Shown here one piece after another: positions 43,575-52,350 of a DNA stretch of 64,000 nt (position 1 is its first letter; every line of letters starts with the position of its first letter). A program made the position numbers and the translations under genes. This stretch comes from Verrucomicrobiota bacterium. GTDB lineage: Bacteria; Verrucomicrobiota; Verrucomicrobiia; Limisphaerales; UBA1319. The notes beneath the pieces are model-generated. The model saw only the letters and a program-made list of their open reading frames with translations, did not search any database and was not told the DNA's origin. The stretch covers positions 1-64,000 of the forward strand of contig JAKLFB010000002.1 in NCBI GenBank assembly GCA_022711435.1, written 5' to 3'.

Positions 43575-44759
43575 CTAATCGCGGCCGGCTTTCAGATGCC
43601 GATCCGCGAAATCCATGTAGCATCTCCAATCGTATTCGGTCAGGCCATGCTTGCCGGTCCGCAGATGGTATCCGATCGATCCGTCCTGGCGCGGCGAGTC
43701 GGGCGGCGGCCAGCCGTCCGAGACCAATCCGCGCTTGCCGAAGAGCCGGTAAACCGGGCTCGCTTCGAGACCGCAGAGATACTCCCCTTCCGGATCGGCC
43801 CAGAGATCCTCGCTGGCGCTGCCGATGCAGAGCAGGCGCGGCGCGATCAGCGCGGCCAGCATGTGCTGATCGACGGGCAGATCGTCCTCGCGATCCGCGT
43901 AGGCATGATAGTTCTGGCAGAACCAATGCGGAAAGGCGCGATTGATCGCCCGGATGGTCTCGGCCTTGGGCTGCCGCCGGCGGGCCAGGGCAGCTCCGCC
44001 GCAGCCGGAGTCGTTGCTGATGACCATCGCGAATCGCTCGTCCTCGGCTCCAGCCCAGAGAGCCGTCTTCCCGCCCCGGGAATGCCCAATGACCGCCACC
44101 CGCCGCGCATCGATGCCCGGGTCGGTCTCGAGATAGTCCATGACGCGGCTCGCCCCCCACGCCCAGGCTGCGATGGTGCCCCAGGCATCAGCCGGCCGCC
44201 GGATCCCGGGCGGATCGAAGATGCCATGCGCCCCGTTGGTGAACCCGTCGTGCCGGTCCGGATCCACATCCGCGTTCAGGAACGCCGCGGCGGCATAGCC
44301 GCGCGCGACGATCTGCTCCGCCGGCCAGAACGGAGACTTGGTGGCGCGAGTGGGATCGATATTGGTCGCTCCGCGATTGCAGATCAGGAGAAAGCACGGC
44401 GCCGGCTTCGGCCGCTGGGGGATGAACAGGACAAGACGGATCGCCCCCTCGCCGCCGGGGCCGCGGTAGGAGATCTTGACCTGCTTGCGGACCGCTGCGC
44501 CATCCATCGCCCCGTTGGCTGGCTCGACAGTCTCGAACTTCAGGCTGCCGGGCCGCCCGATCGGCGCCCGGCCATAGACGTGCGTCCGGAACAGCTCCAG
44601 GACCTCCGGCCGCCGCGTTTGCCGCCAGGCATCGGCCGAGGTGACTTTCGCGCCGCTGGCCGTCGTGAGCGGGTCGGGCAGACGCAGCTCGGATGCCAGA
44701 AGCCCATGGCAGGCCGCCAGGGTCACGATCGCCGGGAGAATCGATTTCGTGCAGTTCAT
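43575..44759 (-). CDS. CE15-like glucuronoyl esterase
   Basis: A 394-aa protein from ATG 44759 with a signal peptide (MNCTKSILPAIVTLAACHGL). It has the CE15 pattern: ELFRTHVYGRAPIG, LICNRGATNIDPTRATKSPF, the nucleophile elbow VAVIGHSRGGKTALW (serine about residue 224) with the arginine and lysine that hold the uronate, NDSGCGGAALARRR, and a late EYDWRCYMDFADRHL. CE15 enzymes cut ester bonds between lignin alcohols and 4-O-methyl-glucuronic acid on xylan; bacterial members act on other uronate esters as well. The histidine base is likely the one in YHLRTGKHGLTEYDW. It is exported, single domain, and convergent with the double hydrolase. Confidence 0.85.
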   Translation of the reverse strand: MNCTKSILPAIVTLAACHGLLASELRLPDPLTTASGAKVTSADAWRQTRRPEVLELFRTHVYGRAPIGRPGSLKFETVEPANGAMDGAAVRKQVKISYRGPGGEGAIRLVLFIPQRPKPAPCFLLICNRGATNIDPTRATKSPFWPAEQIVARGYAAAAFLNADVDPDRHDGFTNGAHGIFDPPGIRRPADAWGTIAAWAWGASRVMDYLETDPGIDARRVAVIGHSRGGKTALWAGAEDERFAMVISNDSGCGGAALARRRQPKAETIRAINRAFPHWFCQNYHAYADREDDLPVDQHMLAALIAPRLLCIGSASEDLWADPEGEYLCGLEASPVYRLFGKRGLVSDGWPPPDSPRQDGSIGYHLRTGKHGLTEYDWRCYMDFADRHLKAGRD

Positions 44760-44821
44760 GAACACAGCGACATTATGCCATTGCTCCCATCCTGACAACA
44801 TCATCGGCGGCTGCCCGCGCG

Positions 44822-46189
44822 TCACCGCTCGCGCTCGGGCTCGGGAATGTGGATCACCGCCAACAGGCATGAGTCCCACGCCCGGCCGCCGCGGCTGTTG
44901 TTCCAGGTGACATACAGCACGTCGCCCTCGGGCGAAAGGGCGGAGCTGAACGTCCCGCGCAGCGTGCAGCCGCAGGCCTGCTCGAGATAGGGGTGCAGGA
45001 ATGCGATCACCTTCTTCCGCCGATGGCGGGTGTCATACTGGACAACCGGGCATCCATCCCGCTCGCTGCCCCCATGCGCGCCCGGGACATAATAAAGGTA
45101 CCGGCCGGCCGCATCCGCATCGATGCTGGTGATGTAATTCTGCGTCCCCACCGCCGCGCTGCCGATCCTCTCGACCTGCTCACCCCGGGTCTGGATCGCG
45201 TAAAAAATGGCCTCTCGCTCGCCTTGCCCGTTGGAGACGGCGTAAATAAGGCCAGCCGGGGTCTCCCCGGTGGCAGCGCGCATGCCCATCTCGGCGCCGA
45301 TGCGCAGTGGCGGACCTCCCGCGGCCGGATCGAAGCGCATCAGCGGCCCCATATCGTTGCCCGGGACGAAATAAACGCGCCCGGTGGACTGGGCCAGGGC
45401 CAGACAGCGCGCGGGTCCGTTCGGGCCCTCGTGGAGCAATCTCCGGGCCCGCACATCGTAAGCGAAGAACCGGATCCCTTCCGCCGCCTCGCCGGCCGCG
45501 GGCGGCGCAGTGCCGCCATAGAAAATCAACCGCATGGGATCGAGCACGCTGGCAGGAATGCTGTGCCGGGGTATGGGCGCTGCCGCGACGATCTCCGTCC
45601 GGTCGCGTCCAGGGTGCCAGCGGAGAATCCAGTCACCGCGGTAGTGGTGTTCGTCCGTGGTGACCCGCGGGGAACCGCGATGGGTGGCAAAATAAAGCCA
45701 GCCATCGCCGCCCGCATCCAATCGGCTGTGGATCTTGCCCGGCGTGTAATGCCCCTCCGGCAAGGCCAGCGTTTCCTGGGCATTCACGACCCGCCGCAGA
45801 GAGCGGGCTGCGGCGTCGTATTCGAACACGAAGGCGTTGCCGCGCGGCGCCCAGTGATCGCCGATCGCCGAGTAATACTTGCCATCCACGGCCACGCCGT
45901 CTCCCCAGCATGACCATGGTTTCCCTGCGTAATCCTGCCCTGGATAATACATCGCCTCGATGATCGGCGGCGCCTGCGCAACCGCCACATCGGCGCGCAG
46001 GGTGGGCGGAGGCCGCAGGAACACATCCGTCTGCATTCGCACGACGGTCTGTCCGCCCGGAAATGCAGGCGGAAAGGGAGGATCCGCGGACGCAGCCGCA
46101 ACCGGGTCAGCAGCCGGGAGGAGCGTTCCCGATAAAATCACGACCGCGAGGATTCGAATGGCGGGGGGCGATGGCATGGGACGGTTCAT
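44822..46189 (-). CDS. Exported beta-propeller protein
   Basis: A 455-aa protein from ATG 46189, overlapping the FG-GAP gene's stop as ATGA. It has a signal peptide (IRILAVVILSGTLLPAAD) and repeated strands of a propeller: WCWGDGVAVDGKYY-like SCWGDGVAVDGKYYSAIGDH, RCLALAQSTGRVYFVPGNDM, YITSIDADAAGRYLYYVPGA, LSPEGDVLYVTWNNSRGGRA. No catalytic motif is obvious. It may be a binding protein or a sugar-related enzyme of unknown kind. Co-transcribed with the FG-GAP protein. Confidence 0.7.
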   Translation of the reverse strand: MNRPMPSPPAIRILAVVILSGTLLPAADPVAAASADPPFPPAFPGGQTVVRMQTDVFLRPPPTLRADVAVAQAPPIIEAMYYPGQDYAGKPWSCWGDGVAVDGKYYSAIGDHWAPRGNAFVFEYDAAARSLRRVVNAQETLALPEGHYTPGKIHSRLDAGGDGWLYFATHRGSPRVTTDEHHYRGDWILRWHPGRDRTEIVAAAPIPRHSIPASVLDPMRLIFYGGTAPPAAGEAAEGIRFFAYDVRARRLLHEGPNGPARCLALAQSTGRVYFVPGNDMGPLMRFDPAAGGPPLRIGAEMGMRAATGETPAGLIYAVSNGQGEREAIFYAIQTRGEQVERIGSAAVGTQNYITSIDADAAGRYLYYVPGAHGGSERDGCPVVQYDTRHRRKKVIAFLHPYLEQACGCTLRGTFSSALSPEGDVLYVTWNNSRGGRAWDSCLLAVIHIPEPERER

Positions 46190-47772
46190 GGTTCCACCAG
46201 ATGCACACGCTGGTTGGCTCGGGTTCGGGTTCGGCGGATCTCGACGCCGTTGGGCAGGGCGGCGAGAACGTCCACCGCGGTTTCGTTGTTCAATCCGAAA
46301 TGGCAGATGGCAGCCTGCCCGCTGGCGTATCCGTAACCGATATGGAGCTCCTGGAATCCGAGCAGATCTTCCGCCACGCCGATCCGGCCCGCTCGATAGA
46401 CCTTCACCTTGGCCCCAAGGCCCATCGGATTCGCGCGCCGGCCGGTGACGCGCACCTGGAGCCAGCAGCGTGCCGTGCTCTCGTTCCGCAGCAGCCGGCA
46501 ATGGTTGCCCGCAAACCAGTTGACCAGGAACAGATCCAGCCGCCCATCATTGTCGTAGTCGCCGGACGGGCCCGCCGGGAAATACGTCATCGGCCCGCTG
46601 ATAGGCCGCGGAGGTCTCAGGCGCGGCTGGCCATCCTGTAAACCGTCGTGCCGGAAAATCAGGGGCGTGATGCGCCCCGCCTCATCCCACGCCGCCGACA
46701 GATAGACATCAGGCCATCCGTCGTTGTCGAAATCCTGAATCTCCACATGCGGGCATCGGGCCGGGACGATGTCCGACAATCCAGCCTCGCGCGTGATCTC
46801 GCGAAATTGCGGCACGCCGCCCTGCAATCCCTCGTTGAGAAAAAGCCGGTTCCGGGCCTGGCGGCAGTGGGCGCTCACCGCCAGATCGAGCCGCCCGTCG
46901 CGATTCAGGTCGCCAAAGGCCGCTCCACAGGGCCAGTCCTCGGCATCGATCGGCGCATGGGCGAACGCCGCCCGCAGCTCGATTGCCTCGCGATAGCGGT
47001 CTCCCGACTGGCTCAGAAACAGGCGGTTCGAGTGGGGCACGAAGAAGTCCGGCCGGCTGTCCTCGTTCAGATCGCCCGCCGCCAGCCCCAGCCCCCAGAT
47101 GTCCTCCGGCAATCCGGCCCTGCGGGTCGCATCCTCGAACCGCAATCCGCCCCGGTTCCGCAGCAGAGCCGACCGCGGGTTGCGCGTGAACCTGTCGGAT
47201 ACGATGAACAGATCGAGCCAGCCGTCGCTGTCGAAATCGAAGACGCCGACATTGCGCACGCTCAACAGCGCATCGGGGCACGCGCCGCTGTCCGGCGGCA
47301 GGTCCAGGAGCCGTCCCTGGTCGTTGCGGAACAGGAGGCTTCGCCGGACTTGCGCGGATCGCTGCGGCTCTTCGGCGCGGCTGGGCTCGGGCCGCGCGTT
47401 GTTGGCAGCATAGAGCTCAAGGGCGCCGTCGTTGTCGAGATCGGCAAACACGGCGCCGCTGGTGCGCCCGTAGAACTCGGCCGGCGTGCGGCTCACCCGC
47501 TCGAACTGCCCGTTGCCGAGGTTCCGGAACAGGCGGCTGGGAACCGGTCCCGAGGCGGGATGGTATTCGGCAGCCGGCCGATCGCAGAAACCGCCGACAA
47601 ACAGATCCAGAAAGCCGTCTCCGTCAACATCGCCCCATGCGCCGCCGTGGCCCATCATGCCCGCCAGCGGCTGCAGCAGCCCCGCCCTCTCCGTCACGTC
47701 GCGGAATGCAATCTCGCCCTCCGCGGCCCAGCCCAGCCCCGCAGCCCACAGCGCCGCGGCCCCCCATCTCAT
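46186..47772 (-). CDS. FG-GAP/VCBS and ASPIC/UnbV protein (CRTAC1-like)
   Basis: A 528-aa protein from ATG 47772 with a signal peptide (MRWGAAALWAAGLGWAAEG). It has several calcium-binding FG-GAP repeats of the form GDVDGDGFLDLFVGGF, DLDNDGALELYAANN, DFDSDGWLDLFIVSDRF, DLNRDGRLDLAVSAH and DYDNDGRLDLFLVNW, in an integrin-like propeller, and a C-terminal ASPIC/UnbV region (WLQVRVTGRRANPMGLGAKV). Proteins of this kind are common in PVC bacteria next to sugar-degradation genes. No enzyme activity is known; surface adhesion or glycan binding is the usual suggestion. Confidence 0.88.
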   Translation of the reverse strand: MRWGAAALWAAGLGWAAEGEIAFRDVTERAGLLQPLAGMMGHGGAWGDVDGDGFLDLFVGGFCDRPAAEYHPASGPVPSRLFRNLGNGQFERVSRTPAEFYGRTSGAVFADLDNDGALELYAANNARPEPSRAEEPQRSAQVRRSLLFRNDQGRLLDLPPDSGACPDALLSVRNVGVFDFDSDGWLDLFIVSDRFTRNPRSALLRNRGGLRFEDATRRAGLPEDIWGLGLAAGDLNEDSRPDFFVPHSNRLFLSQSGDRYREAIELRAAFAHAPIDAEDWPCGAAFGDLNRDGRLDLAVSAHCRQARNRLFLNEGLQGGVPQFREITREAGLSDIVPARCPHVEIQDFDNDGWPDVYLSAAWDEAGRITPLIFRHDGLQDGQPRLRPPRPISGPMTYFPAGPSGDYDNDGRLDLFLVNWFAGNHCRLLRNESTARCWLQVRVTGRRANPMGLGAKVKVYRAGRIGVAEDLLGFQELHIGYGYASGQAAICHFGLNNETAVDVLAALPNGVEIRRTRTRANQRVHLVEP

Positions 47773-47804
47773 CGCGATCGACCCGCGCCGCGCATGTCGG
47801 CCGA

Positions 47805-49703
47805 TCAGCGCTTCCACAGCTCGATCCCGGAAAGGTTGGCCGCTCCGCCCTGGCCCCTCAGATCCAAGGCGCCATCGATCACCCGGGCCATCCACGGCCC
47901 CAGCCGGCGCCACTGCCCCGCCGGGCCGCTCGCGTAGTTGCGCAGGACCGGCCGTCCCTCCACCCAGAAGCTCAAGTTCTCCGACCGGTTGTCTTCGACA
48001 ATGTAAACAAATACCGCATAGGTCCCCGCCGGCAGATTGCGTAACGCAACCTGCAGATTCCGATCGAACTTGAAATCGGTCAGCATGGCCTGGCGGCCCG
48101 TGTCCGCGGGCGGCTGCAGCTTCAGATCAGCAACCGTCAGCGGCTTGCCGTTGCATGCGAAATCCGGCGCGTCGCCACCCTCCCATCGCTGGCCATCGAT
48201 CTCGACCGGCTTGCCGTTGACATTCACCGCGCGCAGGAGCTTCCACGGCCCCGCCGGCACCGGCACGAACTCCCCGGGAGACGGCAGCGCCTCCGCCGGG
48301 CGCGCCTGGACCCCGGGCGGCAGGGGCAACGGTCGGCCGCGCACCTTCAAAATGGCCCGGCGATACGCCGTCAGCGGCGGCTTGCCCTCATCGATTGCCT
48401 CGAGGATGACGTGGATCGTCCGTCCTGACGCGTCCGGCGGAATCCGAATGGACGCCGCCTCGGTTTCGGCGCCCTGGATCGGCGGCGCCGCCCAATAGGT
48501 GCCGGCTTCCACATAAATCCACCAGCGGAAACGAAGCGCGCCGCCATCCGGATCGGTCGAGCCGGCTGCAGAGAGCCGGGCCACCCCACCCGGATCCGCC
48601 TCGATCTCGAGAGCCCGCCGCCCCGCATCGCCGTTCAGCACCGCCGAAGGCGCGTGATTCGCGGTTTCATACGGTTTCACGCACCAGTCCGCCCGCGCCT
48701 CGAATTCGTTCTGATACGCCGTCCGCCAGCGGTGGACTGGATAAAGCATGTCTGGCGCCCCGTTGCGAATGTCCTGGGCGGAAACGAACTCCTTCCCGAG
48801 GCCGCTGGGCTCGAATCGGCCACCCCAGTTGCCCCACCCCGGCTGCTCCGGATCGCTCAGTCCATTCGGCAATAGATACAGAAATGACGGTGTGTCGCCC
48901 TCCTTCACGCCGGCTTTCCCCGAGGCTTTCGCCGGGTACACCGCGCCCAGGGCGCCATGCCCGGCTCGCACGTTCGCCTCGAGCCATTCGGAGGAGACGA
49001 TGCTCTGGTCGCCTTCCCGCCAGATGCCCCGGAATTGCCCGTCGGAGAATATCCAGAAGACGTCGGGATGGTTTTCCTTCACCCACAAGGCCGTCCGGTC
49101 CTGATCGGCAATCGAATGGACGCGGATCTTGCGTTTGAACGCGGCGAGCTGCTCAGCCGATCGCGTCTCCCGCACCTTCCAAATCGCCTGAGCCAGCTCG
49201 CGCGGCCCCCCCCAGATCGAAAACCACACCGGCCGCGGATCGTCCCGATCCACCACGCGGATGATCCAGTCCGATGCCTCCGAGTCGCGCCCCGGGCCGA
49301 CCGAGTGCGGATCGCCGTTGGATCCGTCCTTGATCAGCGCGACCAGCTGCGCGTGCGAGGGGTAGTCCGGACGATGCTGCAGCAGGTTCGGAAGCACCTG
49401 CCCGTAGGCATCCACCGCCTTCCGAATCAGCTCCGGATGCGTCACCTTGTAGTGCCCATGACCGAACCCCGTGCACAATCCCTCGACCTCGAAATCGCAG
49501 GCGTGGAGCAGAAACCGCACGATGGATTGCTCGTCGTCCGGATCGCCGCCGATATCCGTCATGACCACCATGCGCTGCTTTTCGGATTGGGAGAGGGGCT
49601 GCGCCGGCGCGCCGGCCGCCAATCCGGCTTCGGCGGCCAGAAGGCCAATGCAGACCGGGACCGACACGCTCCAGCCTGCCCGTGACAATAGACGATGGAT
49701 CAT
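47805..49703 (-). CDS. Sde182-like DUF1593 exported protein (nucleoside-hydrolase-like)
   Basis: A 632-aa protein from ATG 49703 with a signal peptide (WSVSVPVCIGLLAAEAGLAA). Residues about 40-350 have the nucleoside-hydrolase-like fold with the calcium site MTDIGGDPDDEQSIVRFLLH, WFSIWGGPRELAQAIW and RGIWREGDQSIVSSEWL. About 350-460 is a PKD/Ig-like domain (SAAGSTDPDGGALRFRWWIY), and the C-terminus is a beta-sandwich with GTYAVFVYIVEDNRSENLSF like a carbohydrate-binding module. This matches the Sde182 cellulose-binding family. True substrate is unknown. Confidence 0.85.
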   Translation of the reverse strand: MIHRLLSRAGWSVSVPVCIGLLAAEAGLAAGAPAQPLSQSEKQRMVVMTDIGGDPDDEQSIVRFLLHACDFEVEGLCTGFGHGHYKVTHPELIRKAVDAYGQVLPNLLQHRPDYPSHAQLVALIKDGSNGDPHSVGPGRDSEASDWIIRVVDRDDPRPVWFSIWGGPRELAQAIWKVRETRSAEQLAAFKRKIRVHSIADQDRTALWVKENHPDVFWIFSDGQFRGIWREGDQSIVSSEWLEANVRAGHGALGAVYPAKASGKAGVKEGDTPSFLYLLPNGLSDPEQPGWGNWGGRFEPSGLGKEFVSAQDIRNGAPDMLYPVHRWRTAYQNEFEARADWCVKPYETANHAPSAVLNGDAGRRALEIEADPGGVARLSAAGSTDPDGGALRFRWWIYVEAGTYWAAPPIQGAETEAASIRIPPDASGRTIHVILEAIDEGKPPLTAYRRAILKVRGRPLPLPPGVQARPAEALPSPGEFVPVPAGPWKLLRAVNVNGKPVEIDGQRWEGGDAPDFACNGKPLTVADLKLQPPADTGRQAMLTDFKFDRNLQVALRNLPAGTYAVFVYIVEDNRSENLSFWVEGRPVLRNYASGPAGQWRRLGPWMARVIDGALDLRGQGGAANLSGIELWKR

Positions 49704-49714
49704 GCGTTGGGTGT

Positions 49715-50227
49715 TTAGGGATTGCGATTCGACTCTTCGATTTTCCGTGGCTGGATCTGCTGCCGGGGCTGGCGTTTCAGGATCAACAAGTAGCCGCCGT
49801 CCCCCGTGCGAAACTCCTTCGGACGCACCTTGCGGGGGCTGACGCACCATCGGAGCGTGTCCCCTTCGAGCGTGTAGATGCCCACGAACTCCTGTTTCCG
49901 GCCGAGCTCGTTCACCTTGGCGGCATCGAGCACGGCAGGCGACTTCGTCAGGTCGAGAACGTAAGCGCCCTTGCCATGGTCGATGACCTTGTCGCCCTTG
50001 AACTCCAGGCCGGCAATCTCCTTCTCGGTGATGCGCAGCTCGAGCTTGACCGGCCCGCGGTCGGGTTGCTCGCCCCGCCCCTCGACCGTGAATCCCTTCC
50101 ATACGCCGGACATCTTCTGGCGCTCCTTCTGCTCGGCGGGCTCCGCCCCCCCCATGGGGGCGCTGCCCAGACAAAGCGCAAGCGCAAGAATCGGGAAGGC
50201 TATTGTGACTCGAATGCTTTGGTTCAT
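49715..50227 (-). CDS. TIGR03067-like exported protein
   Basis: A 170-aa protein with a signal peptide (MNQSIRVTIAFPILALALCL). The body reads MSGVWKGFTVEGRGEQPDRG, KGAYVLDLTKSPAVLDAAKV, EFVGIYTLEGDTLRWCVSPR and VRPKEFRTGDGG, matching the TIGR03067 pattern (VW...G..., D...P..ID, GIY.L.GD.L..C, RP..F) common in planctomycetes and Verrucomicrobia. Function unknown. It starts 91 bases downstream of the CBM gene and ends 12 before the DUF1593 gene. Confidence 0.8.
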   Translation of the reverse strand: MNQSIRVTIAFPILALALCLGSAPMGGAEPAEQKERQKMSGVWKGFTVEGRGEQPDRGPVKLELRITEKEIAGLEFKGDKVIDHGKGAYVLDLTKSPAVLDAAKVNELGRKQEFVGIYTLEGDTLRWCVSPRKVRPKEFRTGDGGYLLILKRQPRQQIQPRKIEESNRNP

Positions 50228-50293
50228 AATGACAAGATAACCTGCATGGACGCGGCCAGTCGCATCCGTTCTCTTCGACCTGTCTCTCGCTGA

Positions 50294-50320
50294 TAGCGCT
50301 CGCCTGCGGGTGAGGCGCTA
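50294..50320 (-). terminator. Hairpin at the stop of the CBM-like gene
   Basis: TAGCGC (50294-50299) and GCGCTA (50315-50320) with further pairing inside form an imperfect hairpin that includes the stop codon of the minus-strand gene. Possible intrinsic terminator; no strong T-run. Confidence 0.4.
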
Positions 50321-51565
50321 ACGGATCTTGATCTCGACATAGTCGATTTGGAGCTGGCCGCCACCCGCCGCTTCGGCCTCGACCGCCAGTTCGTCACCGA
50401 CGCCAATCGCGACATCGGCCACCGCATGCGATTGCCAGCCCGCATCCGCGGCGGCTGTCCGCCAAGCCTCCCCCTGCTGCGCGCCACCCATCCTCAGCAT
50501 CAGTAGGCCGCCGCCCACCCGCCCGCCCCGGTGCCGTATCTCTACATCGTACCGTCCAGCCAGCCGCACGTAGGGCTCGTCGAATCGCATCCGGATCCGC
50601 CCCGCGGCCTCCTCGAGCCGGACGTTGAGGCGATGCGATGCTTCGCGATCCCGATCGTCCACCTGGAAGCCCTCGATCCGGTGGAAATTTTCGGCTTCGA
50701 GCCGCACCCGCTGGCGGGCCGGGATCGGCGCGGCGGCGGTGCCGCCATCGAGCAATCCCTTCAGCTTGCCCGGATCGCACTCCTCGTCGCCCGTTGCCAG
50801 AAACCATGCCATCCCCGCATCCGAAGGGTCCGGCCGCGTTGAAACCACCATCCGCTCCCATAGCCAGCGCACCTTCGCGTCGCCCGAATCCCGCATCCAA
50901 AAATAGGGCGCGAACTCTCCCGGCGCGGCCCGCTGGCCGAATCGGCCGAAGCTCAGCAGCCGGTTCTGGTCCCGAATCTGCACCCAGCGGACATTTTGCC
51001 GAATCACGTCCCGCTTGGTGCGGTTGAACCGGTAGCCGGATGCATAGCCATCGTTCCACCGGCTGTGCGAGATGCAGTAGACAAACGCCCGCCTGGCAGG
51101 TTTGGATCTTTCGATCGCCAGATACGGCATCTCCATCGGCCCGGCGATGATCAGGTAGAGCGGGTTATCGGGCGTCGATTGGTCGATCGCTCGGGCCAGG
51201 CTGGCCGCCGCCCCATCCAGGTCCCGCCGGCAATCGAAAAGCAGCGACCGGTCGTAGCCGTATCGTTCCGCCGCCCCGAGCACGCTCTCGGCATGCTTCT
51301 TCTCCCATTCCGGATCCGTCAGGGGCAGGATGCAGTTGTAGTCGAAGTGGACCAGGCGATCTTTCAGGCCCGAGGCCGCAAAGATCGCCAGCGCGACCGG
51401 CGAGGCGATCCAATCGTCCGGGTCGTTGTGGTTGCCATCGGCGCTGTAGGCGATCCGCCCCTGAAACTGCCCGTTGACGTAGGGCCCGCCCCCGGCGTCC
51501 CAAGACCACGCCGCCGCCAGACAAACCAGCAGGCCTGCAATCCGCGATGCATGCGATTTCATCAC
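50318..51565 (-). CDS. Exported protein with nucleoside-hydrolase-like and CBM-like domains
   Basis: A 415-aa protein from ATG 51565, overlapping the rsmI stop as ATGA. It has a signal peptide (ASRIAGLLVCLAAAWSWDA). The N-terminal part starts GRIAYSADGNHNDPDDWIAS, with an acid-rich NDPDD that resembles the calcium site of nucleoside-hydrolase-like folds, and continues LLFDCRRDLDGAAASLARAI and WFLATGDEECDPGKLKGL. The last 130 residues (RVRLEAENFHRIEGFQVDDR, VRLAGRYDVEIRHRGGRVGG) look like a CBM6-type sugar-binding sandwich. The role is unknown but fits glycan processing. Confidence 0.7.
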   Translation of the reverse strand: MMKSHASRIAGLLVCLAAAWSWDAGGGPYVNGQFQGRIAYSADGNHNDPDDWIASPVALAIFAASGLKDRLVHFDYNCILPLTDPEWEKKHAESVLGAAERYGYDRSLLFDCRRDLDGAAASLARAIDQSTPDNPLYLIIAGPMEMPYLAIERSKPARRAFVYCISHSRWNDGYASGYRFNRTKRDVIRQNVRWVQIRDQNRLLSFGRFGQRAAPGEFAPYFWMRDSGDAKVRWLWERMVVSTRPDPSDAGMAWFLATGDEECDPGKLKGLLDGGTAAAPIPARQRVRLEAENFHRIEGFQVDDRDREASHRLNVRLEEAAGRIRMRFDEPYVRLAGRYDVEIRHRGGRVGGGLLMLRMGGAQQGEAWRTAAADAGWQSHAVADVAIGVGDELAVEAEAAGGGQLQIDYVEIKIR

Positions 51566-52350
51566 TCCCCCCTTTCTTCCCCTGCCCCGCCTACCATCAC
51601 CACCACTTCACCCTTTATCGGACGCTGCCGAATCCGCGCCAGGAGCTCCGCCGGGGTCCCACGGAGAAACTCTTCGTATTTCTTGGTCATCTCGCGTGCG
51701 ATCGTTGCCTGCCGCTCGGGATACACCTCCTGCAGCTCGGCCAGAAGCCTCTCGACACGGTAAGGCGACTCATAGAACACGAGTGTGCCTGGGCAGTGCG
51801 CCAGCCGCTCGAGGACCCGGCGCCGCTGGCCCGACTTGTGAGGCAGGAATCCCACGAAATGAAACTCGCCGGCCGGCATGCCGCTGGCGGTCAGCGCCGC
51901 GACCAGCGCGCACGCCCCCGGCACCGGCTCGACCCTCAGACCCGCCCCAAGAGCCGCCTGCACCACCCGCTCTCCGGGGTCGCTGATGCCCGGGCTCCCC
52001 GCGTCCGTCACCAGCGCCACCCGCTCGCCCCGGCGCAGCCGCTCGAGGATCTCCTCGCTCCGCCGGGCCTCGTTGAACTGGAAACAGCTCAGCAGCGGCT
52101 TGGCGATCCCGTAGTGCTTCAAGAGCTGCCCGGTATGCCGCGTGTCCTCCGCCACGACGACATCGCATTCGCGCAACACCCGCAACGCGCGGAGCGTGAT
52201 GTCTTCCCGGTTGCCGATCGGCGTCGCCACCAGGTAGAGCGTGCCCGGCGTCAGCGCGGGCGGCGGGTGCAACCCCGGCCCTCCCACGCCGGGCTTCTCG
52301 CATTCGCCGGCCCCGCCCTCTCCTCGAACGGCTGGATCGCGCTCAGGCAT
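51562..52350 (-). CDS. rsmI: 16S rRNA (cytidine-1402 2'-O)-methyltransferase RsmI
   Basis: A 262-aa protein from ATG 52350. After a 35-residue extension comes TPGTLYLVATPIGNREDITL, VVVAEDTRHTGQLLKHYGI, ALVTDAGSPGISDPGERVVQ, RVEPVPGACALVAALTASGM, and FYESPYRVERLLAELQEVY, all hallmarks of RsmI, which methylates C1402 in the decoding centre using SAM. The extension is not part of the family and the true start may lie later; GTG codons near LTPG would be candidates. It overlaps both neighbours and sits oddly among exported sugar proteins, so it probably shares their transcript only by position. Confidence 0.92.
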   Translation of the reverse strand: MPERDPAVRGEGGAGECEKPGVGGPGLHPPPALTPGTLYLVATPIGNREDITLRALRVLRECDVVVAEDTRHTGQLLKHYGIAKPLLSCFQFNEARRSEEILERLRRGERVALVTDAGSPGISDPGERVVQAALGAGLRVEPVPGACALVAALTASGMPAGEFHFVGFLPHKSGQRRRVLERLAHCPGTLVFYESPYRVERLLAELQEVYPERQATIAREMTKKYEEFLRGTPAELLARIRQRPIKGEVVVMVGGAGEERGE